64,000 bases of DNA from SZUA-547 sp963669315 (GTDB lineage Bacteria > Pseudomonadota > Alphaproteobacteria > Rhodobacterales > Rhodobacteraceae). Location of the stretch: the NCBI GenBank assembly GCA_963669315.1, contig OY770021.1, positions 2,790,001 through 2,854,000 on the forward strand, read 5' to 3'. Each line of letters starts with the position of its first letter. The first letter of the stretch is position 1. The position numbers and the translations under genes were made by a program. The notes below the pieces were generated by a model. That model was not told the origin of the DNA, made no database searches, and was given only the letters and a program-made list of their open reading frames with translations. Shown here piece after piece: positions 8,921 through 17,546 of the stretch.

Positions 8921-9326
8921 CTGGGTTTTGAAAGAGGAATCTGGCTTAGTACCGGAAGGTCGCTTCCAATTCGTCTCTGGACGAGTGGCCCCAATCATGT
9001 TTGCTACTTCATGAAAATCCCTGACACCATCCGCTCTGTAAAGACTTTGAAAGCCCAGTTCCGAAGTCAGACGGACATCGGGCGTATAATAGATATCGTT
9101 GGCTCATGTTTTGACGTCGTTATTCGACGCGATATAAATGGACTCTAGCTTGAGGAGATTTATTAATAACATTATTACTTCTGATCTATCAGTATTACTT
9201 ACATTTTATCTTGCTCGCGTGAGGCGATACTGCTTGAGTCAGGCCCCATGAGAATGAATCGGGCTAGCCGCCTGCCGCGCCTAATCGGCGCAGGCTGAAG
9301 CGGCCCTGAAAAATTAGACAGCTGGG
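8921..9326. other. Intergenic region with an A+T-rich stretch and an inverted repeat
   Basis: No convincing gene. A 45-codon ORF runs from the ATG at 9011 to TAG at 9148 without a clear ribosome site; I treat it as unproven. About 9115-9215 is markedly A+T-rich compared with the rest of the window. GCCTGC (9270-9275) and GCAGGC (9290-9295) form a hairpin just before the IS3 element. The A+T-rich DNA may be the landing site favoured by the element or part of an older insertion. Confidence 0.5.
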
Positions 9327-9338
9327 TAAGGTGTATCC
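9327..9338 (+). repeat. Left terminal inverted repeat of the IS3 element
   Basis: TAAGGTGTATCC; its exact reverse complement ends the element at 10495-10506. Confidence 0.75.
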
Positions 9339-9362
9339 CAAACGTTTGAGAGGGATACGAGA

Positions 9363-9632
9363 ATTGCGAGACGCCGGAATTTTACAGACCAATTCAGGGC
9401 GAAGGTTGCGCTTGAGGCGCTACGCGGCGACAGGACGATCCAGGAGATCGCCTCAGGTGCATCCGAACCAGGTGAGCACTGGAAGCGCCAGGCTGTGGAA
9501 GGCATGGCGGATGTGTTCGCGCGCGGCGGCAAGGCCGACGGTCCGACCGAGGCCGAGGTCAAGGATCTGCACGCTAAGATCGGGAGGCTGGCGGTCGAGA
9601 ACGATTTTTTGGCTCAAGGGCTCAAGCGATGA
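9363..9632 (+). pseudogene. IS3-family orfA, broken by two small deletions
   Basis: Reading across frames gives an OrfA with FTDQFRAKVALEALRGDRT, then QVHPNQVST, then WKRQAVEGMADVFARGG and a C-terminal leucine-zipper-like end KIGRLAVENDFLAQGLKR. Near 9452 several bases are missing between the IAS and QVHPN segments, and near 9479 one base is missing between T and W of the expected STWKRQ. The usual ATG before the ARRR start is an ATT here. It is therefore a pseudogene. Confidence 0.8.
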
Positions 9633-10484
9633 GCCCGGTTGAGAAGAAATCCATGATCATGCGCGACCACCCCGCGCTGAGCGTCAGCCGGCAATGCAGG
9701 CTGGTGAAGCGGAGCCGGTCGACGTTCTACCTTACGCCGGTCGGCGCCGACGACGAGATGCTGGCGGTGATGACGGCGATCGATAAGGTGTCCACCAGAT
9801 ACCCGTTCTTCGGCAGCCGCCAGATCATGGCGTATCTGCGCCGGGACGAGATTAGCGTCGGCCGTCACCGTGTGCGGCGGCTGATGCCGCCCGATGGGGC
9901 TGGAGGCGATCTGCAAGCGCCCCAGAACCAGCCAGCCAAACCCGGCGCATCCAGTCTTTCCCTACCTGCTCAGGGACCTGACCATCGATCGGCCGAACCA
10001 GGTCTGCTGCGCCGACATCATCTTCATCCCCGTTCGCCATGGGTTCCTGTATCTGGTGGCGATCATGGACTGGTCCACGCGGAAAGTGCTGAGCTGGCGG
10101 CTCTCCAACACGATGCACGCGAGCTTCTGCGTCGACGCTCTGGACGAGGCCATTCGTCGCCACGGCCCGCCGGAGATCATGAACACGGATCAGGGCTCGC
10201 AGTTCACCTGCTCGGCCTGGATCGAGACGCTGACCGAGGCGGGCGTGCGCATCTCGATGGACGGCCGGGGCCGCTGCATGGACAACCTCTTCATCGAACG
10301 GCTCTGGCGATCTCTGAAGCAGGAGGCCGTCTATCTCACAGAGATCAATGACGGTTTTCACGCCCAGCGCGTGATCGGCGAGCGGATCGCGTTCTACAAC
10401 TCGGAGAGACCCCATTCGGCGCTTGAGCACCGGACGCCCGACGAAGCATATTGGGCCGGTCGGAACGAGAAAACGGCGGCGTGA
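9629..10484 (+). pseudogene. IS3-family orfB transposase with one frameshift
   Basis: The first 86 or so codons (ATG at 9629, overlapping the orfA stop) encode the N-terminal region with YPFFGSRQIMAYLRR. A one-base frameshift near 9885-9895 moves the rest into another frame, where the rve core is complete: first Asp in CCADIIF, second Asp in NTDQGSQF, and Glu in FIERLWRSLK. The catalytic DDE residues survive but the protein cannot be made in one piece unless the shift is programmed; its location inside the HTH-to-rve linker and the broken orfA argue for decay. Confidence 0.8.
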
Positions 10485-10494
10485 AACCTAAACC

Positions 10495-10506
10495 GGATAC
10501 ACCTTA
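10495..10506 (-). repeat. Right terminal inverted repeat of the IS3 element
   Basis: GGATACACCTTA, the exact complement of the left end at 9327-9338. It lies 10 bases after the orfB stop. Confidence 0.75.
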
Positions 10507-10785
10507 GAAACGTCGTCAAACTGTCCGGAAATCCGGGACTACTTCACGGCCAACCGAAACAGCTGCTTCGTTGAAGATTTGTGGCTGCTGGATGGGTGAC
10601 ATCCAGCGGCGACAAATCTGACAAGGAGGAAAGCGCGGGTGGTTCGCGATGCTATGGGGATTGTGCGCTGCAGCTGCGCGGGTTGAAGACAGGTTATAAG
10701 CGGAAACTTGGAATAACCGGTTTCCGGGCGCAGTTTCAGGAACGCCCTCAATAGCGTTCATCGACAAGACGCCGTATTCTCTGTC

Positions 10786-11373
10786 TCACCTATCGTGGGC
10801 CTTAATCGCCAATTGGCAGATCAGGTCTACATGCGCATCCAGCCATTCGCGATCGAGCGGCAATCCGGCGATGTATTTTCGAAAGTACGGGACGGCAATC
10901 GCCATCTCGACCAGCTGCCGCACCGGCGCGCTTTTGCAAAGCTCGCCTCGCTCATCCGCTGCCGTGAAGACGGCCTCCACACTGGCGATTCGATCCTTCA
11001 TGAAGTCGTCGATCACGGTGCGCGCCTGCGGGTCGGTGGCGGCCGCAGCTATGACTTGCGGCACCACCTGGCCCCAAGATGTTTCGCTCAGCGCCGTCAA
11101 AAGGTTGCCCATCATCCGGGCCAGGTCGGCGCGCAACGGTCCGTTGGTCTTCGGAGCAAAGTTTGGCGAAGTTGCCGCACGCAGGAAGGCGTCGTTACGC
11201 AGCGTTTCCAGCTTTGGCCAGTGCCGATAAAGAGTGCTGCGCGAGATGCCAGTCGCGTTGCTCACCGATCCGTGGGTAACGGCCAGCACCCCCTCTTCTT
11301 TCAGGATTTCTAATGCCGCATCGAGAGCAAGTTTTCGCGTTGCGATCAGGCGCGGATCTTCAGTCCGGGTCAT
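10786..11373 (-). CDS. TetR-family transcriptional regulator
   Basis: A 195-residue protein. The N-terminal 15-60 region is a TetR DNA-binding domain: ALDAALEILKEEGVLAVTHGSVSNATGISRSTLYRHWP, with the conserved recognition helix SRSTLYRHW. The C-terminal three-quarters is a ligand-binding helical domain of the TetR_C_16-like sort (DPQARTVIDDFMKDRIASVEAVF). A palindromic operator candidate lies 10 bases upstream of the ATG (11384-11404), implying autorepression. The gene is divergent from the cytochrome c' gene with a 228-bp shared region, so it may also control that gene. The ligand is unknown. Confidence 0.9.
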   Translation of the reverse strand: MTRTEDPRLIATRKLALDAALEILKEEGVLAVTHGSVSNATGISRSTLYRHWPKLETLRNDAFLRAATSPNFAPKTNGPLRADLARMMGNLLTALSETSWGQVVPQVIAAAATDPQARTVIDDFMKDRIASVEAVFTAADERGELCKSAPVRQLVEMAIAVPYFRKYIAGLPLDREWLDAHVDLICQLAIKAHDR

Positions 11374-11383
11374 TTAGCGTCAC

Positions 11384-11404
11384 TATGCAACAATCTGTTG
11401 CGTA
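11384..11404. promoter_or_regulatory. Palindromic operator candidate of the TetR regulator
   Basis: TATGCAACA and TGTTGCGTA flank the triplet ATC; 8 of 9 positions are symmetrical and the inner GCAACA/TGTTGC arms are perfect. Position just upstream of the divergent tetR-type start fits an autoregulatory site. Confidence 0.65.
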
Positions 11405-11601
11405 GCAATACATCTTGTTCTATAGGCTCAATTGCTGCGGTCATGTTTAATTATTGTCCATCCAGAGAAGTCGCATCAAGTGCTTACAGCTTTGCACCAG
11501 TCAAGAGACTCAGCTCAACGCCCGAGGTTCCAAGATGGGTCCGGGGAGTGACGGATGAAGTGCATGATTTGCAGGCAGTTACGTAACCAGAGGAAAACAG
11601 G

Positions 11602-12081
11602 ATGAAACTAAACAAGGCGTGGATGGCGGCTGGTCTGATCTCAGCGTTGGCCGCGGGTCCCGCGTTCGCCGGCAGTCATGCGGACAAGCGACTTGCCGAG
11701 GGTATCAAGGCGCGCCAGGCGCAGATGCAACTTAACAACTTTAACCTCAAGATCCTTGGGGCGATAGCGAAAGGCGACGTTGACTATAATGCTGAGGCAG
11801 CAACGTTTGCAGCCTCCAACATCGTGCATTCCGCGTCGATCCACCAACCGCAGGCATGGCTGCCCGGCTCCGACAACTCCGCCGTCGAAGGAACCCGCGC
11901 TCTTCCGGCGCTTTGGGAGAACTTCCCGGATGCGGCCGAAAAATCTGCCGAGCTGCTTGCAGCGGCCAATGCAATGAATGCTGTGGCAGGCAACGGTCAG
12001 GAAGCCGTCAACGGAGCCTTTGATAGGCTGGTCGGCGCCTGCATCGCGTGCCACAAGTCATATCGCGCTGCGGGGAACTAG
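11602..12081 (+). CDS. Cytochrome c' (class II c-type cytochrome)
   Basis: A 159-residue periplasmic heme protein. A signal peptide (cleavage after AFA23) is followed by a four-helix-bundle-like sequence and the C-terminal heme site CIACH (Cys147, Cys150, His151) placed 8 residues from the end, the hallmark of cytochrome c' rather than class I cytochromes. Cytochromes c' bind NO and CO at a five-coordinate heme and protect against nitrosative stress. A GAGGAAAA ribosome site precedes the ATG. No electron-transfer partner gene is adjacent; a divergent TetR regulator lies upstream. Confidence 0.88.
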   Translation: MKLNKAWMAAGLISALAAGPAFAGSHADKRLAEGIKARQAQMQLNNFNLKILGAIAKGDVDYNAEAATFAASNIVHSASIHQPQAWLPGSDNSAVEGTRALPALWENFPDAAEKSAELLAAANAMNAVAGNGQEAVNGAFDRLVGACIACHKSYRAAGN

Positions 12082-12255
12082 GTTGAGTTCAGGGTCCAAC
12101 GATCAGTCCGGTGCGCCTTGGGTTCAAGCCCAGGGGCAGCGGATGTTCTGAGAAACGTGACTGAAAAGCCGTCATATGGAAATGGCCCGAAGGCCGCTTC
12201 AACGTCGGCCAAAGTAAGAACGGCTAAAACGTAAACGCTCGGGAGAGCTGGTGTC

Positions 12256-12798
12256 ATGAATGCAACGCGAGTCGTCTCATATGTCCTGGCCGCAGTGCTT
12301 CTGGCGGCGACCTCCGCCGCGGCGGAGGTCGGAAGATTGCAAACCAGAGAAACGCCGAATCCTCGAACGACAGATGGCGTCCCGCATGTTCAGATCGGTG
12401 TCGAGTCGGCGCCGGAGATCTCCGAAGAACTTCTGAGGCGCGTCTCGGAAATCCCCGGGGTCAAGATAAGGCCAACGGTTATTTCTTTGCCCGGCGCGTT
12501 GGGTTTCTGGGTCAACGACGATGTGGCGCTTGCCCATCCCGAGGTGATCGTCGGCGGCCGGGAATTTGCGCATCTGCACCCAGATGGAAGCCTGCACGCT
12601 TCGCTTCCTCCAGCGCTCGCGGTGCAGGCGGTGCAAGCCGGATGGGCGGTGAGCCACCCCTGGGCCGATCAGCGGCCGGGCTGGGAAGGATTTGTGATGA
12701 TCTTTACACCCGTCAACTTCGATGAACTGGAAGTGGTCTTTGGGTTGGTTGTGAGATCATATGAGTTCGTCACGGGAAGCGACGTGTCGCAGATCTGA
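12256..12798 (+). CDS. Secreted DUF5519 (luciferase-domain)-like protein
   Basis: A 180-residue protein with a signal peptide (AAA-EV near residue 24). The core FAHLHPDGSLHASLPP followed by AVQAGWAVSHPWADQ matches, from memory, the DUF5519 family found in many proteobacteria, whose function is not established. Two histidines in HLH and the later HPW could bind a metal, but this is inference. It stands alone between cytochrome c' and a convergent NAD(P)-binding gene. Confidence 0.65.
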   Translation: MNATRVVSYVLAAVLLAATSAAAEVGRLQTRETPNPRTTDGVPHVQIGVESAPEISEELLRRVSEIPGVKIRPTVISLPGALGFWVNDDVALAHPEVIVGGREFAHLHPDGSLHASLPPALAVQAVQAGWAVSHPWADQRPGWEGFVMIFTPVNFDELEVVFGLVVRSYEFVTGSDVSQI

Positions 12799-13069
12799 CA
12801 ACTCAAAAAGCGATCGATCCGCGTCGTGACGTTGTGGCATGAAAGTCAGCCCCGCACTCCACTCCAAAGTTCCGAGAGCCGCCGCGGAAAAATATTTGGA
12901 GCGGATCGCTCACCCGTCGTCGTCGCTCCAGAACTTGTCTTCCGCACCGCTTCCCGCATCGGCGCGCCAGTAGCTCCTAGACTTCGCCAGCTCGCCCAAT
13001 TTCTGAGCTCTATCGACTTGATCCCAACCTTGCGGTGGTCGCGCGATCGCTCAGTGACGCCGTTTCGGG

Positions 13070-13723
13070 TCATTGTGGGATCGCCGTTGCGTCGCGAATA
13101 TCGGCGTTCCCCAGAACGGCGGTCTCCCGCATATCAGCCAGGCCAGTCTCGATCATGACCCGCGCCAGATCGGCCGACTCGACACCGATTGACGGAAGAA
13201 CTCGAAAAAACGGCGCCGCCAGCATGTCCATCAGCATAGGATTTTCGCGGGGGCTCGTGGGGTTGATGTAGCCCGGCCGAAATACGTAGCGGCGTGGGAG
13301 AGGCGATTCCAGGACCAAGGTTTCGGCGCGCCCCTTTACGTTCAGGGTATGCATCCAACTGCGCCCGTTTAGCTGCGCGCCCTCTGCGCTAAAGTAGCTG
13401 AACGCGGCGTCCGGGCTGATTTCGCATATTACGTCGAGGAAGGCGCGGAGATATTCGACCGTGATTGTCGCGTACTGCGCCCTGCTCATTCGATAGCTGT
13501 AAGCCGCGAGGCAGTAGACGCAAAGGTCAACGCCGCAAAAATGATCCGCAACGGCCCGGAGATCGCTAAAGTCGTCATGGACAACGTCGGTAAGTTTGGG
13601 GTCGTCGATTCCGCATGTGCGCCGCCCCAGAGACACAACTTCCGTGACGCCGGGCCATGTGAGCGCCTGGCGCAGCGCCTCTCCACCCACCAAACCGGTG
13701 GCTCCCGTGACGATGATCTTCAT
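13070..13723 (-). CDS. NAD(P)-binding SDR/epimerase-like protein
   Basis: A 217-residue protein taken from the ATG at 13723, which begins directly with the Rossmann strand MKIIVTGATGLVGGE; the GxxGxxG dinucleotide motif is at residues 7-13. VYCLAAYSYRMS and FSYFSAEGAQLNGRS occupy the positions of the active-site strands in atypical SDRs, but the usual YxxxK catalytic pair is not evident, so it may be a non-catalytic or atypical NAD(P)-binding protein of the NAD(P)H-binding (NmrA-like) group. Short for an extended SDR. Transcribed towards DUF5519. Confidence 0.75.
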   Translation of the reverse strand: MKIIVTGATGLVGGEALRQALTWPGVTEVVSLGRRTCGIDDPKLTDVVHDDFSDLRAVADHFCGVDLCVYCLAAYSYRMSRAQYATITVEYLRAFLDVICEISPDAAFSYFSAEGAQLNGRSWMHTLNVKGRAETLVLESPLPRRYVFRPGYINPTSPRENPMLMDMLAAPFFRVLPSIGVESADLARVMIETGLADMRETAVLGNADIRDATAIPQ

Positions 13724-13765
13724 GACTAAATGCAGCCCAGTGAGTGAGGCCAATCCACGCCTGAA

Positions 13766-13981
13766 CTAATCGCCTTTTCGCGCCAATCGAAAGCCTAATT
13801 TTACACCGACCTGGAAGTGGGCCACAGAACCGTCTTCCACATGTCCCCTGATTTCGGTCAACTCGAACCATTCAAGGTTCTTGACGGTTTCGTTCGCGGC
13901 TGAAACCGCTTGCCGAATTGCATCGTCAATCGACCTGCCCGAGGAGCCGTAGATTCCCGTGGTAGGATAAACATGGCCCAT
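13766..13981 (-). CDS. Dodecin-family flavin-binding protein
   Basis: A 71-residue protein with the family signature: MGHVY start, GSSGRSIDDAIRQAVSAA, LEWFELTEIRGHVEDG and VAHFQVGVKLGFRL. Dodecins form hollow 12-mers that store riboflavin or FMN/FAD; the Trp in LEWFE is the residue that stacks on the flavin. The ATG at 13981 was chosen because it aligns with the family start; four upstream codons are also open. It precedes the epimerase-like gene by 42 bases on the same strand. Confidence 0.9.
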   Translation of the reverse strand: MGHVYPTTGIYGSSGRSIDDAIRQAVSAANETVKNLEWFELTEIRGHVEDGSVAHFQVGVKLGFRLARKGD

Positions 13982-14064
13982 ACTCGCCTCCATGTGCTGA
14001 TGACCTCGCGACCAGGAGCCAGCCTAAGAGCAGGCGCAGATTATACTAAATCCATGGCGATGGC

Positions 14065-14077
14065 TGCCAATGGCGCC
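14065..14077 (+). repeat. Left end repeat of IS21 element
   Basis: TGCCAATGGCGCC; imperfect match (9 of 13 or better) to the inverted right end. A second AGGCGCCCGAA copy follows at about 14096, typical of subterminal transposase sites. Confidence 0.55.
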
Positions 14078-14200
14078 CGAACTTTCGGTCATTTAGGCGC
14101 CCGAACACCCAGCCATCTGAGCGGATCGGTCTGAGCCAGCGCCAAGGGCGCGCTGACCGTCAAGAGTCAGAGCGCGCCCGTGGTTGAGCCGGGGAGTTGT

Positions 14201-14971
14201 TCAGATGGCTTTGCGAGCCCGGCTTTGCGCCAGGCGGTAGGACCGGCCGTTCATCTCAAGAATGTGGACATGGTGGGTGAGCCTGTCGAGAAGGGCTCCG
14301 GTGAGGCGTTCTTCGCCGAGGATCGAGGTCCATTCGTCGAAGGGCAGGTTCGAGGTGATGATGGTGGCGCCGCGTTCGTAGCGCTGGCTGATCAACTCGA
14401 ACAGCAGTTCTGCGCCGGTCTTTGAGAGCGGGACGAAGCCGAGCTCATCGATGATCAGCAGCTCGACCGTCGCCATCTGCTTCTGGAGACGCAGGAGACG
14501 TCTTTCGTCGCGGGCCTCGATCAGCTCATGCACGATTGCGGCGGCGGCGGCGAAGCGGGTCTTGATCCCGCGCTGGCAGGCGGCCAGGCCGATCCCGAGG
14601 GCGACATGGGTCTTGCCGACGCCGGACGGGCCGAGGGCGATGACGTTCTCCCGTCGGCTGACGAACTCGCCGCGGGCAAGGTTCAGGACGAGTTTCTTGT
14701 TCAATTGCGGGATGGCGTCGAAATCGAAGCTCTCCAGGCTCTTGATCGCCGGGAACCTGGCGGCCTTGATGCGCCGATCGATCATCCGCGCCTCCCGATC
14801 CAGCAGCTCCAGTTCGATCAGCCGGGCGAGATAGCGGACATGGTCGACATTCTCCTCGGCGCATTGCCGGGCGATCTTCTCATGCTCGCGCAGCACGGTG
14901 GGGAGCTTCAGTTTCTTCAGGTGATGGCGCAGCAGGATTTCCGGCGCTTCGTTCGTCGCGGCGCTCATCAT
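14201..14971 (-). CDS. istB: IS21 helper ATPase IstB
   Basis: A 256-residue AAA+ ATPase that assembles on target DNA and activates the IstA transposase. Walker A is GPSGVGKTH and Walker B is LLIIDELGF; the N-terminal DNA-binding helical region and a sensor region ATIITSNLPFDEW are present. Length is normal for the family, with no frameshift. The start overlaps the istA stop by four bases (translational coupling). Confidence 0.93.
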   Translation of the reverse strand: MMSAATNEAPEILLRHHLKKLKLPTVLREHEKIARQCAEENVDHVRYLARLIELELLDREARMIDRRIKAARFPAIKSLESFDFDAIPQLNKKLVLNLARGEFVSRRENVIALGPSGVGKTHVALGIGLAACQRGIKTRFAAAAAIVHELIEARDERRLLRLQKQMATVELLIIDELGFVPLSKTGAELLFELISQRYERGATIITSNLPFDEWTSILGEERLTGALLDRLTHHVHILEMNGRSYRLAQSRARKAI

Positions 14972-16482
14972 ATCGCTCCGGCCATCAGAGCCATGTAGTC
15001 GGCCGGGTTGGTCGCCGCGACGGCGGAGACGGGCAGATGCGGGTACTCCTTCAGGTCCAGCCGCGGCGGGCGGTTCTCGGTTTTGCAGAGCGCCAGATGC
15101 TTCACCGCGTCGGCGCTGATCGCCCCGAGCTCCAGCGCGTCGCGCACGGCGGATCGGACCACGGGCTCGGGGAAGACCTTGAACAGCTGCAGCACCTGCA
15201 CGAACTCGCGCTTGCCGGCGGATCTGCGGTTCCTCTGGCTGAGCCGCGCCTCCAGGAGGCGGCGCAGCCGGTCGAAGTCATCGCCCAGATCCCAGCCCTG
15301 CAGGGGCGCGGCCTGATCGAGGGCCCCCACCTTGCGCTCGATCAGATCGAGATAATGCAGCGGGTCGAAGACGAAGTCCTCGGCGGCGTAGGAGCGTCTG
15401 TGGCGGGCGATCTCCTCGGCGCCCGCTTCGATGACGATCTCATCGACATAGGCTTTGACCATCACGTCCCTGTGGGCGTAGGCGACGGGAACCGAGTAGT
15501 CCGTGTTTTTGTAGCGGACCAGCGCCAGGCTGCTCGCCCGGCCGGGCCGCTTATGGCAGGCCTCGAACGGCGTCGCCGGCAGATCCATGAACGCCGCCCG
15601 ATCCGCGTCCAGCCGGGCGCCGATGCTGGCGCTTTCCACCCCGCGCAGCACCGCCGACAGGCGCTCCCGGCAGCGCTCCAGCAGCATCGCGTTCAAGGCG
15701 TCGATGTCGGGCGCCGACGGATTCGGAACCATGAAGCTCCGGCGCGCAAAGCCCACCATCCCCTCCACCTTGCCTTTATCGTTCCCCCGACCTGGGCGGC
15801 CGAACCGGTCCTCGAACAGGTAATGCGACTGCAAGGCCTCGAACATCCGGCTGCGCTTGCGGGTCCCGTCGCCAAGGATCTGCGCCACCGCCAGCCTGGT
15901 GTTGTCATAGAGAATGGAGAGGGGAACACCGCCGAAGAACGCAAAAGCCTCCACATGCCCGTCGCAAAACGCCTCAGCCGTCTCCGCGTGATAGGCCTTC
16001 ACGAAGAAGGCGTCGCTCTGTGGCAGGCTCACCACGAAGAACCGGATCTTCCGCTCGACCCCGCCAAGCACGACGGTCGCTTCGCCGAAGTCGGCCTGCG
16101 CCTGGCCCGGGGGATGCGCGAGCGGAACAAAGGCCTCCTTCAGGTGCTGGCGCCGAGGGCGCACATGGTCCCGCACCGTCGTATACCCGCCCTCGAACCC
16201 GCGCTCATCTCGCAGACGCTCGAAGATCCGCCGCACCGTGTGTCGCTGCTTCTTCGGAACCTCCCGGTCCGAGATCAGGATCTGGTCGACAAACTCCGCG
16301 TGCGCGTCCATCCGGCTGCGTGGCCGCTGCGACTTCAGCCGATAACCAGGCGGTTCGGAGAACGTCAGCATCTTCGAGATCGTCCCACGGTCGACCCCGA
16401 AAGCCAGCGCAGCAGCCCGTTCGCTCATCCCGTCGCGCAGAACCGCCCGCCGGACGCGATGATAAATCTCCAACCCGTACAT
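14968..16482 (-). CDS. istA: IS21 transposase IstA
   Basis: A 504-residue DDE transposase of usual length. N-terminal HTH (MSERAAALAFGVDRGTISKM) is followed by the rve core: Asp in PGQAQADFGEA, Asp in LSILYDNTRLAV and Glu in GNDKGKVEGMVGFARR. The C-terminal Mu-type domain follows. It reads through cleanly, so with istB the element could be functional. Confidence 0.93.
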   Translation of the reverse strand: MYGLEIYHRVRRAVLRDGMSERAAALAFGVDRGTISKMLTFSEPPGYRLKSQRPRSRMDAHAEFVDQILISDREVPKKQRHTVRRIFERLRDERGFEGGYTTVRDHVRPRRQHLKEAFVPLAHPPGQAQADFGEATVVLGGVERKIRFFVVSLPQSDAFFVKAYHAETAEAFCDGHVEAFAFFGGVPLSILYDNTRLAVAQILGDGTRKRSRMFEALQSHYLFEDRFGRPGRGNDKGKVEGMVGFARRSFMVPNPSAPDIDALNAMLLERCRERLSAVLRGVESASIGARLDADRAAFMDLPATPFEACHKRPGRASSLALVRYKNTDYSVPVAYAHRDVMVKAYVDEIVIEAGAEEIARHRRSYAAEDFVFDPLHYLDLIERKVGALDQAAPLQGWDLGDDFDRLRRLLEARLSQRNRRSAGKREFVQVLQLFKVFPEPVVRSAVRDALELGAISADAVKHLALCKTENRPPRLDLKEYPHLPVSAVAATNPADYMALMAGAI

Positions 16483-16584
16483 CCTCGCCTCGAAACCGCC
16501 TCAACGATTCCCAGACTTCCACGTGGCGGGATATTAAGCCGCCCGCAGCAGGATCATCCCGCCGCTCCAGTGGTCGGATTTACA

Positions 16585-16597
16585 GGCGCCATCTACA
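16585..16597 (-). repeat. Right end repeat of IS21 element
   Basis: GGCGCCATCTACA, which on the minus strand reads TGTAGATGGCGCC and pairs with the left end at 14065-14077. Antiporter sequence resumes immediately after it. Confidence 0.6.
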
Positions 16598-17546
16598 CCT
16601 CATCGCGCTTCCGCTCGTCATTCTGCTGGGGTTCGTCGGCGCCATTCCATTCTTTGGCGGCATGAGTCTGTTGGGCGTGGCGATCCTGGCGACGATCCTC
16701 GCGCCCACCGATGCGGCCTTGGGCAAAGCGGTTGTCACGAACAAGAAGGTTCCCGCCGAAATCCGCGAAGGCCTGAACTTTGAGAGCGGCCTTAATGACG
16801 GGGTTTGCGTTCCGATCTTCCTCGCCTTCCTGACGGTGGCCACCAGTGTCGAGCAAACCGGCTCCTTCACCATGCTGGCCATTGGCCTCGTCATTCAAGA
16901 GATCGGTGTTGGCGCGGTCGTCGGCGGCGTCGTCGCAGTCGCCGCGGCCGCAATCATCAAGCGCTGCTATGAGCGCGGCTGGGTCAATGAAAGCTGGATG
17001 CAGGCGCCTGTCATCGCGGCGGCGATCGCCTGTTTCGCAGGATCGCAGGCGCTGCACGGAAGTGGCTTCATTGGGGCGTTCATCGGCGGTCTCGCGTTCG
17101 GCTATATCGCAAAGAACAGCACGCACCATTTGGTTCATTCCGCGGAGGGAACTGGCGATATATTCGCCATGTTGACGTGGATCGCCTTTGGCGCGGCGGT
17201 TGTTGGGCAGGTCGCGGACGCGTTCTCGATGGACGTCATCCTCTATTCGCTTTTCGCGCTGACGCTGATGCGGATCGTGCCGGTCGTGCTATCGATGTGG
17301 GGATTGCCGCTAACCTTCGGTCAGAAACTCTTCATCGGGTGGTTCGGACCTAGGGGGCTCGCGACCGTCGTCTTTGCGATGATGGTGCTGCAAAGCGGGC
17401 TTCAAGACGCGGATCTGATCGTCGTTACAGCAGTCTGCACGGTGCTGCTCAGCGTTATTCTGCACGGTCTCAGCGCAATTCCCTATGTCTCGATCCTGTT
17501 TGGCGCCGCAGGCCCGGATCAAGCCAACGGCGACGCTGATCACTAA
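16598..17546 (+). pseudogene. CPA1-type Na+/H+ antiporter, 5' end lost at the IS21 junction
   Basis: About 315 C-terminal residues of a monovalent cation:proton antiporter remain. Transmembrane segments are clear, and the ATDAA-type core ILAPTDAALGKAVV, the acidic NFESGLNDGVCVP motif (the ion-binding Asp region of NhaP/NHE) and GWFGPRGLATVVFA are all kept. Full-length relatives carry roughly 90-100 further residues upstream, which are replaced by IS21 DNA; the 70 bp left of the IS do not encode them. An internal ATG at 16662 could start a shortened protein but it would lack the first helices. Likely non-functional. The stop overlaps the convergent channel gene by four bases. Confidence 0.8.

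Larger units (their letters stand above)
9327..10506 (+). mobile_element. Decayed IS3-family insertion sequence, about 1.18 kb
   Basis: The element is bounded by the 12-bp perfect terminal inverted repeat TAAGGTGTATCC (9327-9338; complement at 10495-10506) and contains the two-ORF layout of the IS3 family: an HTH orfA followed by orfB with an rve DDE integrase core, joined by an ATGA overlap. Both ORFs carry frameshifts, so it is not expected to move on its own. No target-site duplication outside the repeats is evident by eye. Confidence 0.85.
14065..16597 (-). mobile_element. Intact IS21-family element (about 2.5 kb)
   Basis: Overlapping istA and istB on the minus strand, both open, between related ends: TGCCAATGGCGCC at 14065 and TGTAGATGGCGCC (as complement) ending at 16597. 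The internal TGGCGCC repeats resemble the multiple subterminal sites of IS21 elements. The flanks show no obvious target duplication and the right flank is in the middle of an antiporter gene whose 5' part is missing, so an adjacent deletion or rearrangement probably followed insertion. Confidence 0.85.

Noticed and set aside
9011..9148. 45-codon ORF before the IS3 element
   Set aside because: No ribosome site, family or conservation evidence available; left unannotated.
12110..12131. tRNA T-arm-like sequence after cytochrome c'
   Set aside because: Only a short inverted repeat; no acceptor, D or anticodon arms fit around it.
16020..16597. Upstream in-frame extension of the antiporter remnant
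   Set aside because: The codons before 16598 are IS21 DNA and read as Arg/Pro/Ser-rich nonsense; not a real N-terminus.
15037..16665. 542-codon plus-strand open frame across IS21
   Set aside because: Antisense to istA, which has a full DDE core and normal length.
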